A DNA stretch of 64,000 nt. Source: Bradyrhizobium macuxiense. Its GTDB lineage: Bacteria > Pseudomonadota > Alphaproteobacteria > Rhizobiales > Xanthobacteraceae. The notes under the pieces were generated by a model. It did no database searches, had not been told where the DNA came from, and saw nothing but the letters and a program-made list of their open reading frames with translations. Made by a program: the position numbers and the translations under genes. Numbering within the stretch: the stretch's first letter is position 1; each line of letters begins with the position of its first letter. The stretch spans positions 62,001-126,000 of the forward strand of contig NZ_VITY01000014.1 in NCBI RefSeq assembly GCF_007993935.1, written 5' to 3'. This document shows positions 10,771 through 19,528 of the stretch, in pieces.

Positions 10771-13101
10771 TCACGCGATCGAGCGCGAGGGAACCACGTG
10801 CAGCTGCTCGTCGGGCCGGCGGCCATGCGAGGCATTCAGCAGCTGGCGGATGCGGACGGCGGGAACCGGCCGGCTGAACAGATATCCCTGTGCTTCGGTC
10901 ACCGCGCCATCGGCGCTGATCAGTTCGAGCTGCTCATTGGTCTCGATGCCCTCGACCACGACCGACATGCCGAGGTCCGCGGACAGCCGCGCCACGCCGC
11001 GCAGCAAGGTCAGCGGCCGATCGCTGTCGATGCCTTCGAGGAAGGAGCGGTCGATCTTGACCTTCTGCAGCGGGAAATTGTGCAAATAGCTGAGCGACGA
11101 GTAGCCGGTGCCGAAATCATCCAGCGAGATCCGCACGCCGAGTGAACGCAATTGCGACAGCACGTCGTGGGTCAGCTCGGTGTTGTGCAACAGCGAGGAT
11201 TCGGTGATCTCGATCTCGAGCCGGTGCGCCGGCAGGCCGGAGACCTCCAGCGCGTAGCGGACCTCGCTCAGCACGTCGCGCTGATGGAACTGCTGCGGCG
11301 AGAAATTGACCGCGACGCTGACCGCCTCGGGCCACTTCATGCATTCCATGCAGGCCTTGCGCAGGATCCAGCGGCCGAGATCGACGATCAGGCCCATGTC
11401 CTCGGCGACCGGAATGATATCGACCGGCGAGACCGTGCCGCGCGCCGGATGGTTCCAGCGCAACAGCGCCTCGCAGGTCGAAACCTTGCCGGACTTCAGG
11501 TTGATCAGCGGCTGGTAGAACAGCTCGAATTCCTCGTTGGCGAGGGCCTTGCGCAGATCCAGCTCGAGGATGCGGCGGGCCTCGACGGTTTGGGCCATCT
11601 CATCGCGGAAGAAGCAGAAGGTGCCGCGGCCGTCGGCCTTGGCGCGGTACAGCGCCATGTCGGCGTTCTTCAGCAGCGTGTCGGCGCCGACACCGGGCGC
11701 GGTCATCGCGATGCCGACGCTGGCGCCGATCTCGACCAGATGGTTGTCGATCTTGTAGCGCTCGCTGAGGCGGTCGACGATGCGCCGCGCCAGCGCGGCG
11801 GCGTCCTCATGCGAGTGGATGTTCTGCTGGAACACGACGAACTCGTCGCCGCCGAACCGCGCCACGAAATCCTCCGGACGCAGCATCTCGCGCAGCCGCT
11901 CGGCGACCGCGCAAAGCAGCTGGTCGCCGCAGGGATGGCCGAGCGTATCGTTGACCTGCTTGAACTGGTCGAGATCGACGAACAACAATGCGGAACGGTG
12001 ATCGCCGTGCTGCATGGCGAGCAGCCGGCCGATCTCGTCGCGGAAATTGACGCGGTTGGGCAGCGCGGTCAGCTCGTCGTAGCGCGCGAGGTGGCTGATC
12101 CTCGCCTCGGCGTCCTTGCGCTCGGTGATGTCCTCGACCAGCACAACCGTGCCGCCGCCCGCCATCGGCTGGAACGTCCAGTCGAGCGAACGGTTCTTCG
12201 CCGGATCGGGGTCACTGGTGACCATGTCGCCGCGCTGCGAGCTCTCGATCTCGAAGAGGATCTGTTGCGCGGCCGCGGCCGAGATCGCGCCGGACAGGAC
12301 GCAGGCATTGCAGATATCCGCCGCGCTGGCGCCGCGCTGCACGAAATCGTCGGACAGCTGCATCATCTCGATGAAGCGGTGGTTCATCACCGCGAGGCGC
12401 CCGTCGGCGCGGAACATGCACAGGCCGTGCGGCATGTTGTTGAGCGCGGTATCGAACTGATGCGCCAGCGCCGCCTCGCGGAAGCTCGCGGTCAGCGCCT
12501 TGACGAAGATCGCATGCAGGCTGAGGTTGATGCCCTTGAGGCCGAGGAAGAACAGCACCAGCAGGGTCGCAAGACCGACATAGTAGAAGTCGCCATGCAG
12601 CGCCAAGGCGAGCGACATCGGGCCGCAGGCGACCAGCACATGGAGCTGAAGCAGCCGCGGCCGACCGTAATTGCGGGCCGCACCGCCCGCGGTATAGCCG
12701 ACCGTCACTGCGACGCAGAGCATGTGGGCGATCGCATCATTGCTGCCGAGGATTGTGACGAAGCACCAGGCGCCCAGCACCATGGCGTAGACGATCGCAC
12801 CGATCGAGTAGCGCGGCGCCCAGACCTTGGCTTCCTCATAGGTCAGGCCGCCACCCTGCCCCTCGTCGTATTTGCGCATCCAGACCGCGCGCGCGGTTCC
12901 GATGGCGACGATCAGGAAGGCGAACGGCCACAGCAGCACATTGCCGGTCTTGAGCGCGGTCATCACCGCGGCGGAGGCGGTGGCGACGCTGCCGAGGAAC
13001 ATTGCCCAGAAATTCTGGCGCATCGAATCCACGAGTGCAGCGTAGAGCACTGGCTCCAGCTCGTCCTGGCTGCCTCGTCGTTTCTGATCCACCAACTGCA
13101 T
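10771..13101 (-). CDS. Membrane-bound GGDEF/EAL cyclic-di-GMP enzyme
   Basis: This 776-residue protein probably makes or degrades cyclic di-GMP. About five N-terminal hydrophobic segments (residues ~30-200) precede a PAS-like sensor region (~215-330, ALNNMPHGLCMFRADGRL). A GGDEF domain follows with an intact GGDEF motif at 417-421, and then an EAL domain with EALLRW starting at 544. The phosphodiesterase residues look complete: VNFSPQQF, EITESSL, DDFGTGYSSL, KIDRSF and VVEGIE. Both activities are therefore possible, and which one dominates cannot be told. It sits inside the tol-pal cluster, 188 bases after tolB. Confidence 0.92.
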   Translation of the reverse strand: MQLVDQKRRGSQDELEPVLYAALVDSMRQNFWAMFLGSVATASAAVMTALKTGNVLLWPFAFLIVAIGTARAVWMRKYDEGQGGGLTYEEAKVWAPRYSIGAIVYAMVLGAWCFVTILGSNDAIAHMLCVAVTVGYTAGGAARNYGRPRLLQLHVLVACGPMSLALALHGDFYYVGLATLLVLFFLGLKGINLSLHAIFVKALTASFREAALAHQFDTALNNMPHGLCMFRADGRLAVMNHRFIEMMQLSDDFVQRGASAADICNACVLSGAISAAAAQQILFEIESSQRGDMVTSDPDPAKNRSLDWTFQPMAGGGTVVLVEDITERKDAEARISHLARYDELTALPNRVNFRDEIGRLLAMQHGDHRSALLFVDLDQFKQVNDTLGHPCGDQLLCAVAERLREMLRPEDFVARFGGDEFVVFQQNIHSHEDAAALARRIVDRLSERYKIDNHLVEIGASVGIAMTAPGVGADTLLKNADMALYRAKADGRGTFCFFRDEMAQTVEARRILELDLRKALANEEFELFYQPLINLKSGKVSTCEALLRWNHPARGTVSPVDIIPVAEDMGLIVDLGRWILRKACMECMKWPEAVSVAVNFSPQQFHQRDVLSEVRYALEVSGLPAHRLEIEITESSLLHNTELTHDVLSQLRSLGVRISLDDFGTGYSSLSYLHNFPLQKVKIDRSFLEGIDSDRPLTLLRGVARLSADLGMSVVVEGIETNEQLELISADGAVTEAQGYLFSRPVPAVRIRQLLNASHGRRPDEQLHVVPSRSIA

Positions 13102-13289
13102 CTGCAGACGTACGCGTCCTTTTCCGGCAGCGTAGTTCTAGCGACCGCAGGTGAAGTCTTTCTGAGCGAACATCGTTAGCGAGTCCTTGCCACGGACCGA
13201 CGACGGCTGGAATTCACCATCAAATTCAGTACGCTAGGTGAGAAGCGCCGACCCGCTCCGAGGATTCCCCGGAGCTGGTTTGCACGCGC

Positions 13290-14660
13290 TCACGACAACA
13301 GCGGCGACCAGGCGGGATCGGAGGCAAATCCGGGGGTCGGGACCCGCAGCTCGTTGCGCCCGGAAACGTCGATGGTAAACAGCGACGGTCCGCTGTTGCC
13401 GCCGGGATCGCGGAAGAACATCACGACGCGCCCGTTCGGCGCAAAGGTCGGACCTTCATTGTGGAAGCCCGAGGTCAGGATGCGCTCGCCGGAGCCGTCC
13501 GGCTTCATGATGCCGATCGCGAACTGCCCGCCGCCCTGCTTGGTAAACGCGATGTAGTCGCCGCGCGGCGACCACACCGGCGTCGAATAGGTGCCGTCGC
13601 CGAACGAGATGCGCTGCGCGGCGCCGCCGGTTGCCGGCATCACATAGATCTGCGGCTTGCCGCCGCGGTCGGACTCGAAGCAGAGCCGCGTGCCGTCGGG
13701 CGCATAGGATGGCGAGGTGTCGATCGCCGGCGTGTCGGTCAGCCGCGTCATCGACTTCGAGCGCAGATCCATCACGAACAGGTTGGAGTTGCCACCCTGC
13801 TGCAGGCTCATGATGACGCGCTGGCCGTCGGGCGAGAAGCGCGGCGAGAACGACATGCCGGGGAAGTTGCCGACGATCTCGCGCTGACCGGTCTCGATGT
13901 TGAGCAGATAGACGCGCGGATCGCCCTGCCCGAATTCCATGTAGGTGATTTCCTGGGTCGACGGCGAGAAGCGCGGCGTCAGCACGAGATCCGAGCCACG
14001 GGTCAGATAGCGCACATTGGCGCCGTCCTGGTCCATCAGCGCGAGCCGCTTGACGCGGCGATCCGCCGAGCCGCTCTCGTCGACGAACACGACGCGGGTA
14101 TCGAAATAGCCCTTCTCGCCGGTCATGCGTTCGTAGATCTGGTCGGAGATGATGTGCGCGATGCGCCGCCAGTATTCGGCCGAGGTGTCGTAGGACTGGC
14201 CGGCGAGCTGTTGGCCGGTGCCGACGTCCCAGAGCCGGAATTCCGCTTTCACGCGGCCGTTGCCTTGGCGGGTCATGCGCCCGACCACCAGCGCCTGCGC
14301 CTTGATGCTCGCCCAGTTATTCAGATTCGGCGGCGCGTCGATGTTGACCTGCTTCTCGAGGAAGGCCGCCTGATCGATCGGCGCGAACAGGCCGCTGCGC
14401 TTCAAATTGTTGGTGATGACCTGCGCAACACCGACACCGACTTCGGTGTCGCCGGGCGTTCCGGCCGAAAAATTCGGGATCGCGATCGGCACCGGCGCGA
14501 ACTCTCCGCCCGGGACGGGAATCTGCTTGCGTCCGCCTTCCTGCCCGAAGGCTTGACGGATTGGCGCCGCCGCAAGCGCAGAGAACGCAGCCATGCCGGA
14601 AATCATCTGTCGTCGGTCGAGGCGAAACATCATTGCACGCAAATCATTGTTGTCGGTCAT
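13290..14660 (-). CDS. tolB: Tol-Pal system protein TolB
   Basis: TolB is the periplasmic beta-propeller of the Tol-Pal system, which links TolA to Pal during outer membrane constriction. The 456-residue precursor has a signal sequence, an N-terminal domain (PIAIPNFSAGTPGD, then VITNNLKRSGLF) and a C-terminal six-bladed propeller made of repeated units such as FSPDGQRVIMS, YAPDGTRLCFESDRGG and WSPRGDYIAFT. The signal begins LDRRQMISG, a twin-arginine-like pattern. The start at 14660 (MTDNNDLR) is one of several in-frame ATGs (14690, 14633, 14630), and none has a strong ribosome site. tolA ends 45 bases upstream. Confidence 0.95.
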   Translation of the reverse strand: MTDNNDLRAMMFRLDRRQMISGMAAFSALAAAPIRQAFGQEGGRKQIPVPGGEFAPVPIAIPNFSAGTPGDTEVGVGVAQVITNNLKRSGLFAPIDQAAFLEKQVNIDAPPNLNNWASIKAQALVVGRMTRQGNGRVKAEFRLWDVGTGQQLAGQSYDTSAEYWRRIAHIISDQIYERMTGEKGYFDTRVVFVDESGSADRRVKRLALMDQDGANVRYLTRGSDLVLTPRFSPSTQEITYMEFGQGDPRVYLLNIETGQREIVGNFPGMSFSPRFSPDGQRVIMSLQQGGNSNLFVMDLRSKSMTRLTDTPAIDTSPSYAPDGTRLCFESDRGGKPQIYVMPATGGAAQRISFGDGTYSTPVWSPRGDYIAFTKQGGGQFAIGIMKPDGSGERILTSGFHNEGPTFAPNGRVVMFFRDPGGNSGPSLFTIDVSGRNELRVPTPGFASDPAWSPLLS

Positions 14661-14705
14661 GGTCGGTAGACTTTGTCTTCTATAGGTCAAGCGTCGCCGC
14701 TGATC

Positions 14706-15641
14706 CTACGTATTATTCTCTTTGAACACCGGTGCGAATGCCTTCCATTCTTCAAACCAACCCGCCGGCAGGTTGTAGGGCTGGCATGCGATAATGGCGC
14801 GCAAGGCGCTCTCCTGATAGACGCGCATGTAAGGCGTGCTCGGCGAGCCCTCCGCGACCGGCATGCGCGCGAGCGTGCCGTCGCGCTTCAGATCGACATC
14901 GATCACCACCTGGGTCCGCTGCTCCTCGATGCTGCCGTAGGGCTTGTTCTTCCAGCAGCGTTCGACCTGCTGCCGGAACATCGCGCCCCAGGTCGCGGAG
15001 TTGTCGGCGGCCTTGCCCTTCGCGGTGCCGAGCGCCGCGTTGGCATTGAGCGCATCGCCGGTCGCCGCGGCGCGCGTCGGGTCGCGCTTGTCGAGCAGTG
15101 CTGCGATCTTGCTCTGGTCGAACACGCGATCCTTCGGCTTCTGCTCCGGCGGCGGCTTGGCGGCCTGTGCGACAGGCTTCGGCGGCGGCTTCTTCTCTTC
15201 CTTCTTGATCGCTTCCGCGATCGGGTCGGGCTTCTCCGGATCGGGCTTCTTCTCGACCGGCTTCGGCTCTTCCTTCGGCTTGTTCTCGACCTTCTTCGGC
15301 GGATCCGGCTTCTTGTCCTCCGGCTTCTCCACCTTCGGTGTCGGCTGCGGCGCGGTTTCGGTCACGACCGGCGGCTTCTTTTCCTCGACCTTGCCAACCA
15401 TGTCGTCGACCGGCTTGGCCTCGGCGACCTTGTCGACCAGCGGCTTGGGATTTTCCTTCTTGCCGTCCTTCTGGCCCGACATCACGTGCGAAAGCTGGTC
15501 GGAGGAGATCACGTCGACGGCAACTGATTCCTCTTCGGGCATGACATACGCCCGGGTCGAAAACGACACGAGGCCCCACCCGATCACGAGGACGTGCAGG
15601 ACAATCGATGCCGCCAGAGTCTTGTCGACCTTGACCTTCAA
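14706..15641 (-). CDS. tolA: Tol-Pal system protein TolA
   Basis: TolA is the inner-membrane-anchored, periplasm-spanning subunit of the Tol energy-transducing complex. The 311-residue protein has one N-terminal membrane helix (about residues 8-26), a long Lys/Pro/Glu-rich stalk (~60-175, many KPxPxK and EEKKPP units) and a C-terminal globular domain. That domain carries the two conserved cysteines (VERCWKNKPYG and IIACQPYNLP). It follows tolR by 30 bases in the same transcript. Nothing is broken. Confidence 0.95.
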   Translation of the reverse strand: MKVKVDKTLAASIVLHVLVIGWGLVSFSTRAYVMPEEESVAVDVISSDQLSHVMSGQKDGKKENPKPLVDKVAEAKPVDDMVGKVEEKKPPVVTETAPQPTPKVEKPEDKKPDPPKKVENKPKEEPKPVEKKPDPEKPDPIAEAIKKEEKKPPPKPVAQAAKPPPEQKPKDRVFDQSKIAALLDKRDPTRAAATGDALNANAALGTAKGKAADNSATWGAMFRQQVERCWKNKPYGSIEEQRTQVVIDVDLKRDGTLARMPVAEGSPSTPYMRVYQESALRAIIACQPYNLPAGWFEEWKAFAPVFKENNT

Positions 15642-15671
15642 ATCAGGCTTCCCCGTGCCTTGGCATGGTGG

Positions 15672-16139
15672 TTATCCGCCTTCCGGGATGATGACGATAT
15701 TCGCCTTGAATCCCGCGGCCCGGACTTCCCCGAGCAATTTCATCATATCCGTGTAACAGACGTCCTTGTCGCCACGCAGATAGACCACTTTTTCGGCTTC
15801 CGACCGGGCGTCTCCGATCGCCTTGATCTTGGCCGGAAAATCGGCGGCCGTGATCGGCGCGTCGCCCAGATAGAGCTCGACATTCGAATTGCACCCGCCG
15901 CCGGTGCGCTTGACCGACAGCGTCAGCGGCGGCTGGTTCGACGAGATCGACTTGCCGCCGCTCGCGACCGGCAGGTCGATGTCGATGTTCGACGTCATCA
16001 GCGGCGCCGCCACCATGAAAATGATTAAGAGCACCAGCATCACGTCGACCATCGGCGTGACGTTGATCTCGGCCATCACCGGCTTGCGTCCGCGGCGGCG
16101 CCTGCCGCCACCGCCGGACCCTGCCATGCTCATCGCCAT
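15672..16139 (-). CDS. tolR: Tol-Pal system protein TolR (ExbD family)
   Basis: TolR is the proton-channel partner of TolQ. The 155-residue protein has a basic N-terminus (GGRRRRGRKP), the family segment MAEINVTPMVDVMLVLLIIF with the functional transmembrane Asp32, and a small periplasmic domain ending in VIIPEGG. It is 34 bases downstream of tolQ and 30 bases upstream of tolA, so clearly within an operon. Confidence 0.95.
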   Translation of the reverse strand: MAMSMAGSGGGGRRRRGRKPVMAEINVTPMVDVMLVLLIIFMVAAPLMTSNIDIDLPVASGGKSISSNQPPLTLSVKRTGGGCNSNVELYLGDAPITAADFPAKIKAIGDARSEAEKVVYLRGDKDVCYTDMMKLLGEVRAAGFKANIVIIPEGG

Positions 16140-16173
16140 GATCGTGCGCTCACAACAGTGACCATCATCAGTC

Positions 16174-16887
16174 TCAGCCCCGCTCGTCGATCTGACGCGA
16201 CAGGATGGCGGAGAACTCGTCGGCGAAACCCTCCAGGCGCGCGGCCTGCCGGTTCACCTCCGAGGTGAACTTATTGTAGAAAATAGTCGCCGGAATTGCG
16301 GCAATCAGGCCGATTGCGGTCGCAAACAGCGCTTCCGCGATACCGGGCGCCACCACCGCCAAAGAGGTGTTTTTCGAGGCCGCGATCGACTGGAAGCTCG
16401 ACATGATGCCCCAGACGGTGCCGAACAGGCCGACAAACGGGCCGGCCGAGCCCACGGTGGCGAGCACCAGGAGGCGCCGTTCGAGCCGCTCCACCTCCCG
16501 GGCGATCGAGACGTTCATGACCTTTTCGATCCGGGCCTGTAGCCCGGCAAACGACCGCGACTGGCTCTCGAAGGAGCGCTTCCACTCCCGCATTGCGGCC
16601 ACGAAACAGGCCGCCATCGACTGGGTCGGCTTGGCCGAGAGCGCCCGGTAGAGTTCCTCGATCGACTGGCCGGACCAGAACGCCTGCTCGAACTTGTCCA
16701 TTGCTCGCTTGGTGCGGGCGTAGAGCAGGATCTTGTCGATTGCGATCGCCCAGACCCACACCGAGCAGGACAGAAGTCCCAGCATCACGCATTTGACGAC
16801 CCAATGAGCCTGCCAAAACAATGCGATCAGCGATACATCGCTCGATGCCAGTGGCAGAGTCGACTGAGCCACATCGGCGGGATTCAT
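16174..16887 (-). CDS. tolQ: Tol-Pal system protein TolQ (ExbB/MotA family)
   Basis: TolQ forms the proton-conducting motor of the Tol complex with TolR. The 237-residue protein has three membrane helices: one near the N-terminus (VVKCVMLGLLSCSVWVWAI) and two in the conserved C-terminal block (VGSAGPFVGLFGTVWGIM, then APGIAEALFATAIGL). The start at 16887 (MNPADVAQ) is chosen over 16950 because GAGAGGA lies about 11 bases upstream. It is the first gene of the operon. The ybgC thioesterase often found before tolQ in other proteobacteria is absent here. Confidence 0.95.
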   Translation of the reverse strand: MNPADVAQSTLPLASSDVSLIALFWQAHWVVKCVMLGLLSCSVWVWAIAIDKILLYARTKRAMDKFEQAFWSGQSIEELYRALSAKPTQSMAACFVAAMREWKRSFESQSRSFAGLQARIEKVMNVSIAREVERLERRLLVLATVGSAGPFVGLFGTVWGIMSSFQSIAASKNTSLAVVAPGIAEALFATAIGLIAAIPATIFYNKFTSEVNRQAARLEGFADEFSAILSRQIDERG

Positions 16888-17479
16888 CGGCAATATCCTC
16901 TCAACGCAAGTGTCCCAATTCGGCGGGCCGCCAATCGGCACCCCTTCCACGGCCGCACGCCCGGCGCGGCAAAACTGCGCGAGAGCCTCTTACATCTGTC
17001 GCATGGGGGGCCCGTCCAAAGCCGGGCCCTGCTTCCCCTGCCAAGATGTCAAAACGAGGGCTTTTCACGCGGCATTCCGACCCTAACCAAACGCTAATCA
17101 TGGTTAAGGCGAGGTTACCAAAGGGAAATTTGGAGGCGGAAATGCCGCCGGCAGAGGCTGTTGGCGGGTTCCCGCGATGAACGGATATGCGGCCGCACGC
17201 GTGCGAGGGAACCACCGGCGTTAGGGCTCCCTCCCCCCTTGCGGGGGAGGGTTGGGGAGAGGGGCGCCGCACGCTGTGCGCTCTCCGCATTCGTCACGAC
17301 GACAAGCGATGCACTTATCGACTGTCTCGTCCGGGGCCACCCCTCTCCCCACCCTCTCCCGCAAGGGGAGAGGGAGCCTGAAAGCGTGCTCACCTTACGT
17401 AATGCGGCGTACGCCCTGTCGCACGTGTCTGCGAGCCCTGGAATGACGAACGGAGAGCGATCGCCTCGCTAATGTCCGC
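16888..17479. other. Intergenic region upstream of tolQ with palindromic repeat
   Basis: This 592-base spacer separates tolQ from crcB. It should hold the tolQ promoter in its left part. The right part is occupied by the repeat at 17225-17379. Small overlapping frames on both strands here show no protein character. Confidence 0.5.
17225..17379. repeat. REP-like palindromic element, family B, copy 1
   Basis: A ~155-base inverted repeat has arms rich in runs of C and G: GGCTCCCTCC and GCGGGGGAGGGT on the left, and ACCCTCTCCCGCAAGGGG and GGGAGCC on the right. A related copy with a different loop lies at 17915-18080, on the other side of crcB, and a half copy at 21580-21645. Confidence 0.75.
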
Positions 17480-17869
17480 TCACGTCAGATGCCGCACGAT
17501 CGCGAGCCCGGCGAACAGGCCTGCGATCGAGAGCAGCACCGAGCCCGCGACATACAGCGCCGCAAGCCCGAGTTCGCCGCGCTCATAGAGCAGCGCGGCG
17601 TCGAGCGAGAACGCGGAGAAGGTGGTGTAGCCGCCGAGGATGCCGGTCATCAGGAACAGCCGCCAGGGCTGCGAGGCCTCGCCCTTGAAGGCGAGATAGC
17701 CGGCGATCAGGCCCATCACGGTCGAGCCCGTGATGTTGATGATGAAAGTGCCGTAAGGAAATGCGGTGCCGATGCAGCGCGCGCAGGTGACGTTGATCAG
17801 GTGGCGCAGCATTGCGCCAAGACCGCCGCCGAAGAACACCAGAAGATAGCTTGCCGCGTTACCCACCAA
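17480..17869 (-). CDS. crcB: Fluoride ion channel CrcB/Fluc
   Basis: CrcB proteins are small dual-topology membrane channels that export fluoride. The 129-residue protein has four hydrophobic segments and the family motifs GGGLGAMLRH near the N-terminus, NITGSTVMGL in helix 2 and GGYTTFSAFSLD in helix 3, where the Phe residues line the fluoride pathway. It is flanked on both sides by family B palindromes and has no operon partner. No fluoride riboswitch was recognised upstream. Confidence 0.93.
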   Translation of the reverse strand: MVGNAASYLLVFFGGGLGAMLRHLINVTCARCIGTAFPYGTFIINITGSTVMGLIAGYLAFKGEASQPWRLFLMTGILGGYTTFSAFSLDAALLYERGELGLAALYVAGSVLLSIAGLFAGLAIVRHLT

Positions 17870-17914
17870 TGCCCCCGCTGGTGTGTGAAGAAGCTTGAGC
17901 AGCCTTGCTCAAAA

Positions 17915-18080
17915 CTCACCCTCCCCTGGAGGGGGAGGGTCGGTTCGCATGAAGCGAAGCGGAATGCGAAACGGGGTGGGGTGATCTCTCGGCACGAACA
18001 GTATCGCGCGCGGATAGACCGTCACCCCACCCCGCCGCTCATTTCATTCGCGTCGACCCTCCCCCTCCAGGGGAGGGTGA
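17915..18080. repeat. REP-like palindromic element, family B, copy 2
   Basis: Long inverted repeat with outer arms CACCCTCCCCTGGAGGGGGA and its near-complement ending at 18080, and inner arms GGGGTGGGGTGA / TCACCCCACCCC. It occupies most of the spacer between the sod and crcB genes. Confidence 0.78.
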
Positions 18081-18111
18081 AGGGCCGTTCGTGAAAATGC
18101 GATCAGAACGC

Positions 18112-18711
18112 TTAGCCGGCCTTGCCGAACAGCTCGTCGACATAATCCCAATTGACGAGATTCTCGACGAACGCCTTCAGATAGTCCGGACGGCGGTTGC
18201 GGTAGTCGATGTAGTAGGAGTGCTCCCAGACGTCGACGCCGAGGATCGGCACCGCGCCGTGGACCAGCGGGTTCTCACCGTTCGGGGTCTTCGCGACCTC
18301 GAGCTTGCCGCCCTTGACCTGCAGCCAGGCCCAACCGGAGCCGAACTGGCCGGCGCCGGCGGCGGCGAAGTCGGTCTTGAACTTCTCGAAGCCACCGAGG
18401 TCTTCGTTGATCTTCTTCTCGAGCCGGCCGGGCAGCTTGCTGCCGCCGCCATTCGGCTTCATCCACTTCCAGAAGTGGATGTGGTTGTAGTGCTGACCGG
18501 CATTGTTGAAGACGGCCGCGTTCTTGCCGAACGAACCCTTCACGATCTCCTCGAGGGACTTGCCTTCGAATTCGGTCCCCTTGATCGCGTTGTTGCCGTT
18601 GGTGACGTAGGCCTGGTGATGCTTGTCGTGGTGAAACTCCAGCGTTTCCTTGGACATATAGGGCGCAAGGGCGTCGTGGGCGTAGGGCAGATCGGGTAGC
18701 GTGAAGGTCAT
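18112..18711 (-). CDS. sodB: Superoxide dismutase, Fe/Mn family
   Basis: This enzyme dismutates superoxide to oxygen and hydrogen peroxide. The 199-residue protein keeps the four metal ligands His27, His77, Asp160 and His164 (the last two in VDVWEHSYY). It has the AGQHYNH segment, whose Gln73 is at the position usual for iron-type enzymes. The metal actually used cannot be decided from sequence alone. The gene stands alone, with a family B palindrome immediately downstream. Confidence 0.94.
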   Translation of the reverse strand: MTFTLPDLPYAHDALAPYMSKETLEFHHDKHHQAYVTNGNNAIKGTEFEGKSLEEIVKGSFGKNAAVFNNAGQHYNHIHFWKWMKPNGGGSKLPGRLEKKINEDLGGFEKFKTDFAAAGAGQFGSGWAWLQVKGGKLEVAKTPNGENPLVHGAVPILGVDVWEHSYYIDYRNRRPDYLKAFVENLVNWDYVDELFGKAG

Positions 18712-18863
18712 GGGGTAATGTCCAACAGAGGGTGGGAGACTACACTTAACGGGTCCCCCTTATAGAAGGTTCCACGGCGGAGAAACACCGCATTTTCTGA
18801 TCGGCTATGACAGATCGGCACAGCCGAAAACCAAGACCAAAGCCAAGACCAAGGACCCAGACG

Positions 18864-19394
18864 ATGAGCATCGAAATCGACATTCTCAACGGAGATGCGT
18901 CATGGCAGCGCGCCGAGCCGCTGCTTCGCGCGGTCTGGAGCCCTCAAGTCATGCAGAACAAGAGCTGGGCCGATATCAAATGGGCTCACGCGGATTTGCG
19001 CGTGCTGCTCGACGCGCCCGACGACGGCGGGCTGGCCTGCCATGTCGGTATCTATTTCCGGACAATCGCCTGGAATGGTCACAAGGTGCATGTCGGCGGC
19101 ATCGGCGGGGTCTCGACCCGCGAGGACTGCCGGGGGCGCGGCTACGCGTCACTCGCGCTCGACGCCGCCGTGCACACCATTCGTGCCAACGATGCGGTGA
19201 AATTTGCAATCTTATTCTGCGAGCCGCACAATTTCGCGTTCTACCAGGCGCGCGGCTGGCATCCCTTCGACGGCGAAGTTACTTGCGAACAGCCCGCGGG
19301 GACGATCCGCTTCGAGGCGATGGCGCCATTCGTCAACGACATCGTGCGCGCGCCGCGCCAGGGCAAGATCGACCTATGCGGCCTGCCGTGGTGA
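18864..19394 (+). CDS. GNAT family N-acetyltransferase
   Basis: This 176-residue protein has the GNAT fold. The acetyl-CoA binding segment is visible as GGIGGVSTREDCRGRGYASLAL (about residues 78-99, with RGRGYAS as the pyrophosphate loop), followed by LFCEPHNFAFYQARGWHPF, the usual C-terminal strand-helix. The substrate is unknown. The arrangement is loosely like aminoglycoside 2'-acetyltransferases, which is not enough to assign resistance. The start at 18864 (MSIEID) follows AAGGA; the ATG at 18807 would add a basic tail of repeated Lys/Arg/Pro. Confidence 0.8.
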   Translation: MSIEIDILNGDASWQRAEPLLRAVWSPQVMQNKSWADIKWAHADLRVLLDAPDDGGLACHVGIYFRTIAWNGHKVHVGGIGGVSTREDCRGRGYASLALDAAVHTIRANDAVKFAILFCEPHNFAFYQARGWHPFDGEVTCEQPAGTIRFEAMAPFVNDIVRAPRQGKIDLCGLPW

Positions 19395-19528
19395 CCCCTG
19401 CGCAGGCGCGGGTGGCGAGGACCAGCCCAAACTCGTAACATGTTGATCATCATTTATTGAACGAGCCTGGTCCACTGGCGTCGAATTGCAGTGCGCCCCT
19501 CTCCCGCTTGCGAAGTGAGCCGCGACGC

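Noticed and set aside
11152..13179. 675-residue plus-strand frame opposite the GGDEF/EAL gene
   Set aside because: It is antisense to a gene with complete catalytic motifs, and its composition is dominated by Arg, His, Asp and Val in a shadow-like pattern.
17870..18111. Fluoride riboswitch upstream of crcB
   Set aside because: The spacer is filled by a palindromic element, and no sequence resembling the crcB motif was recognised.
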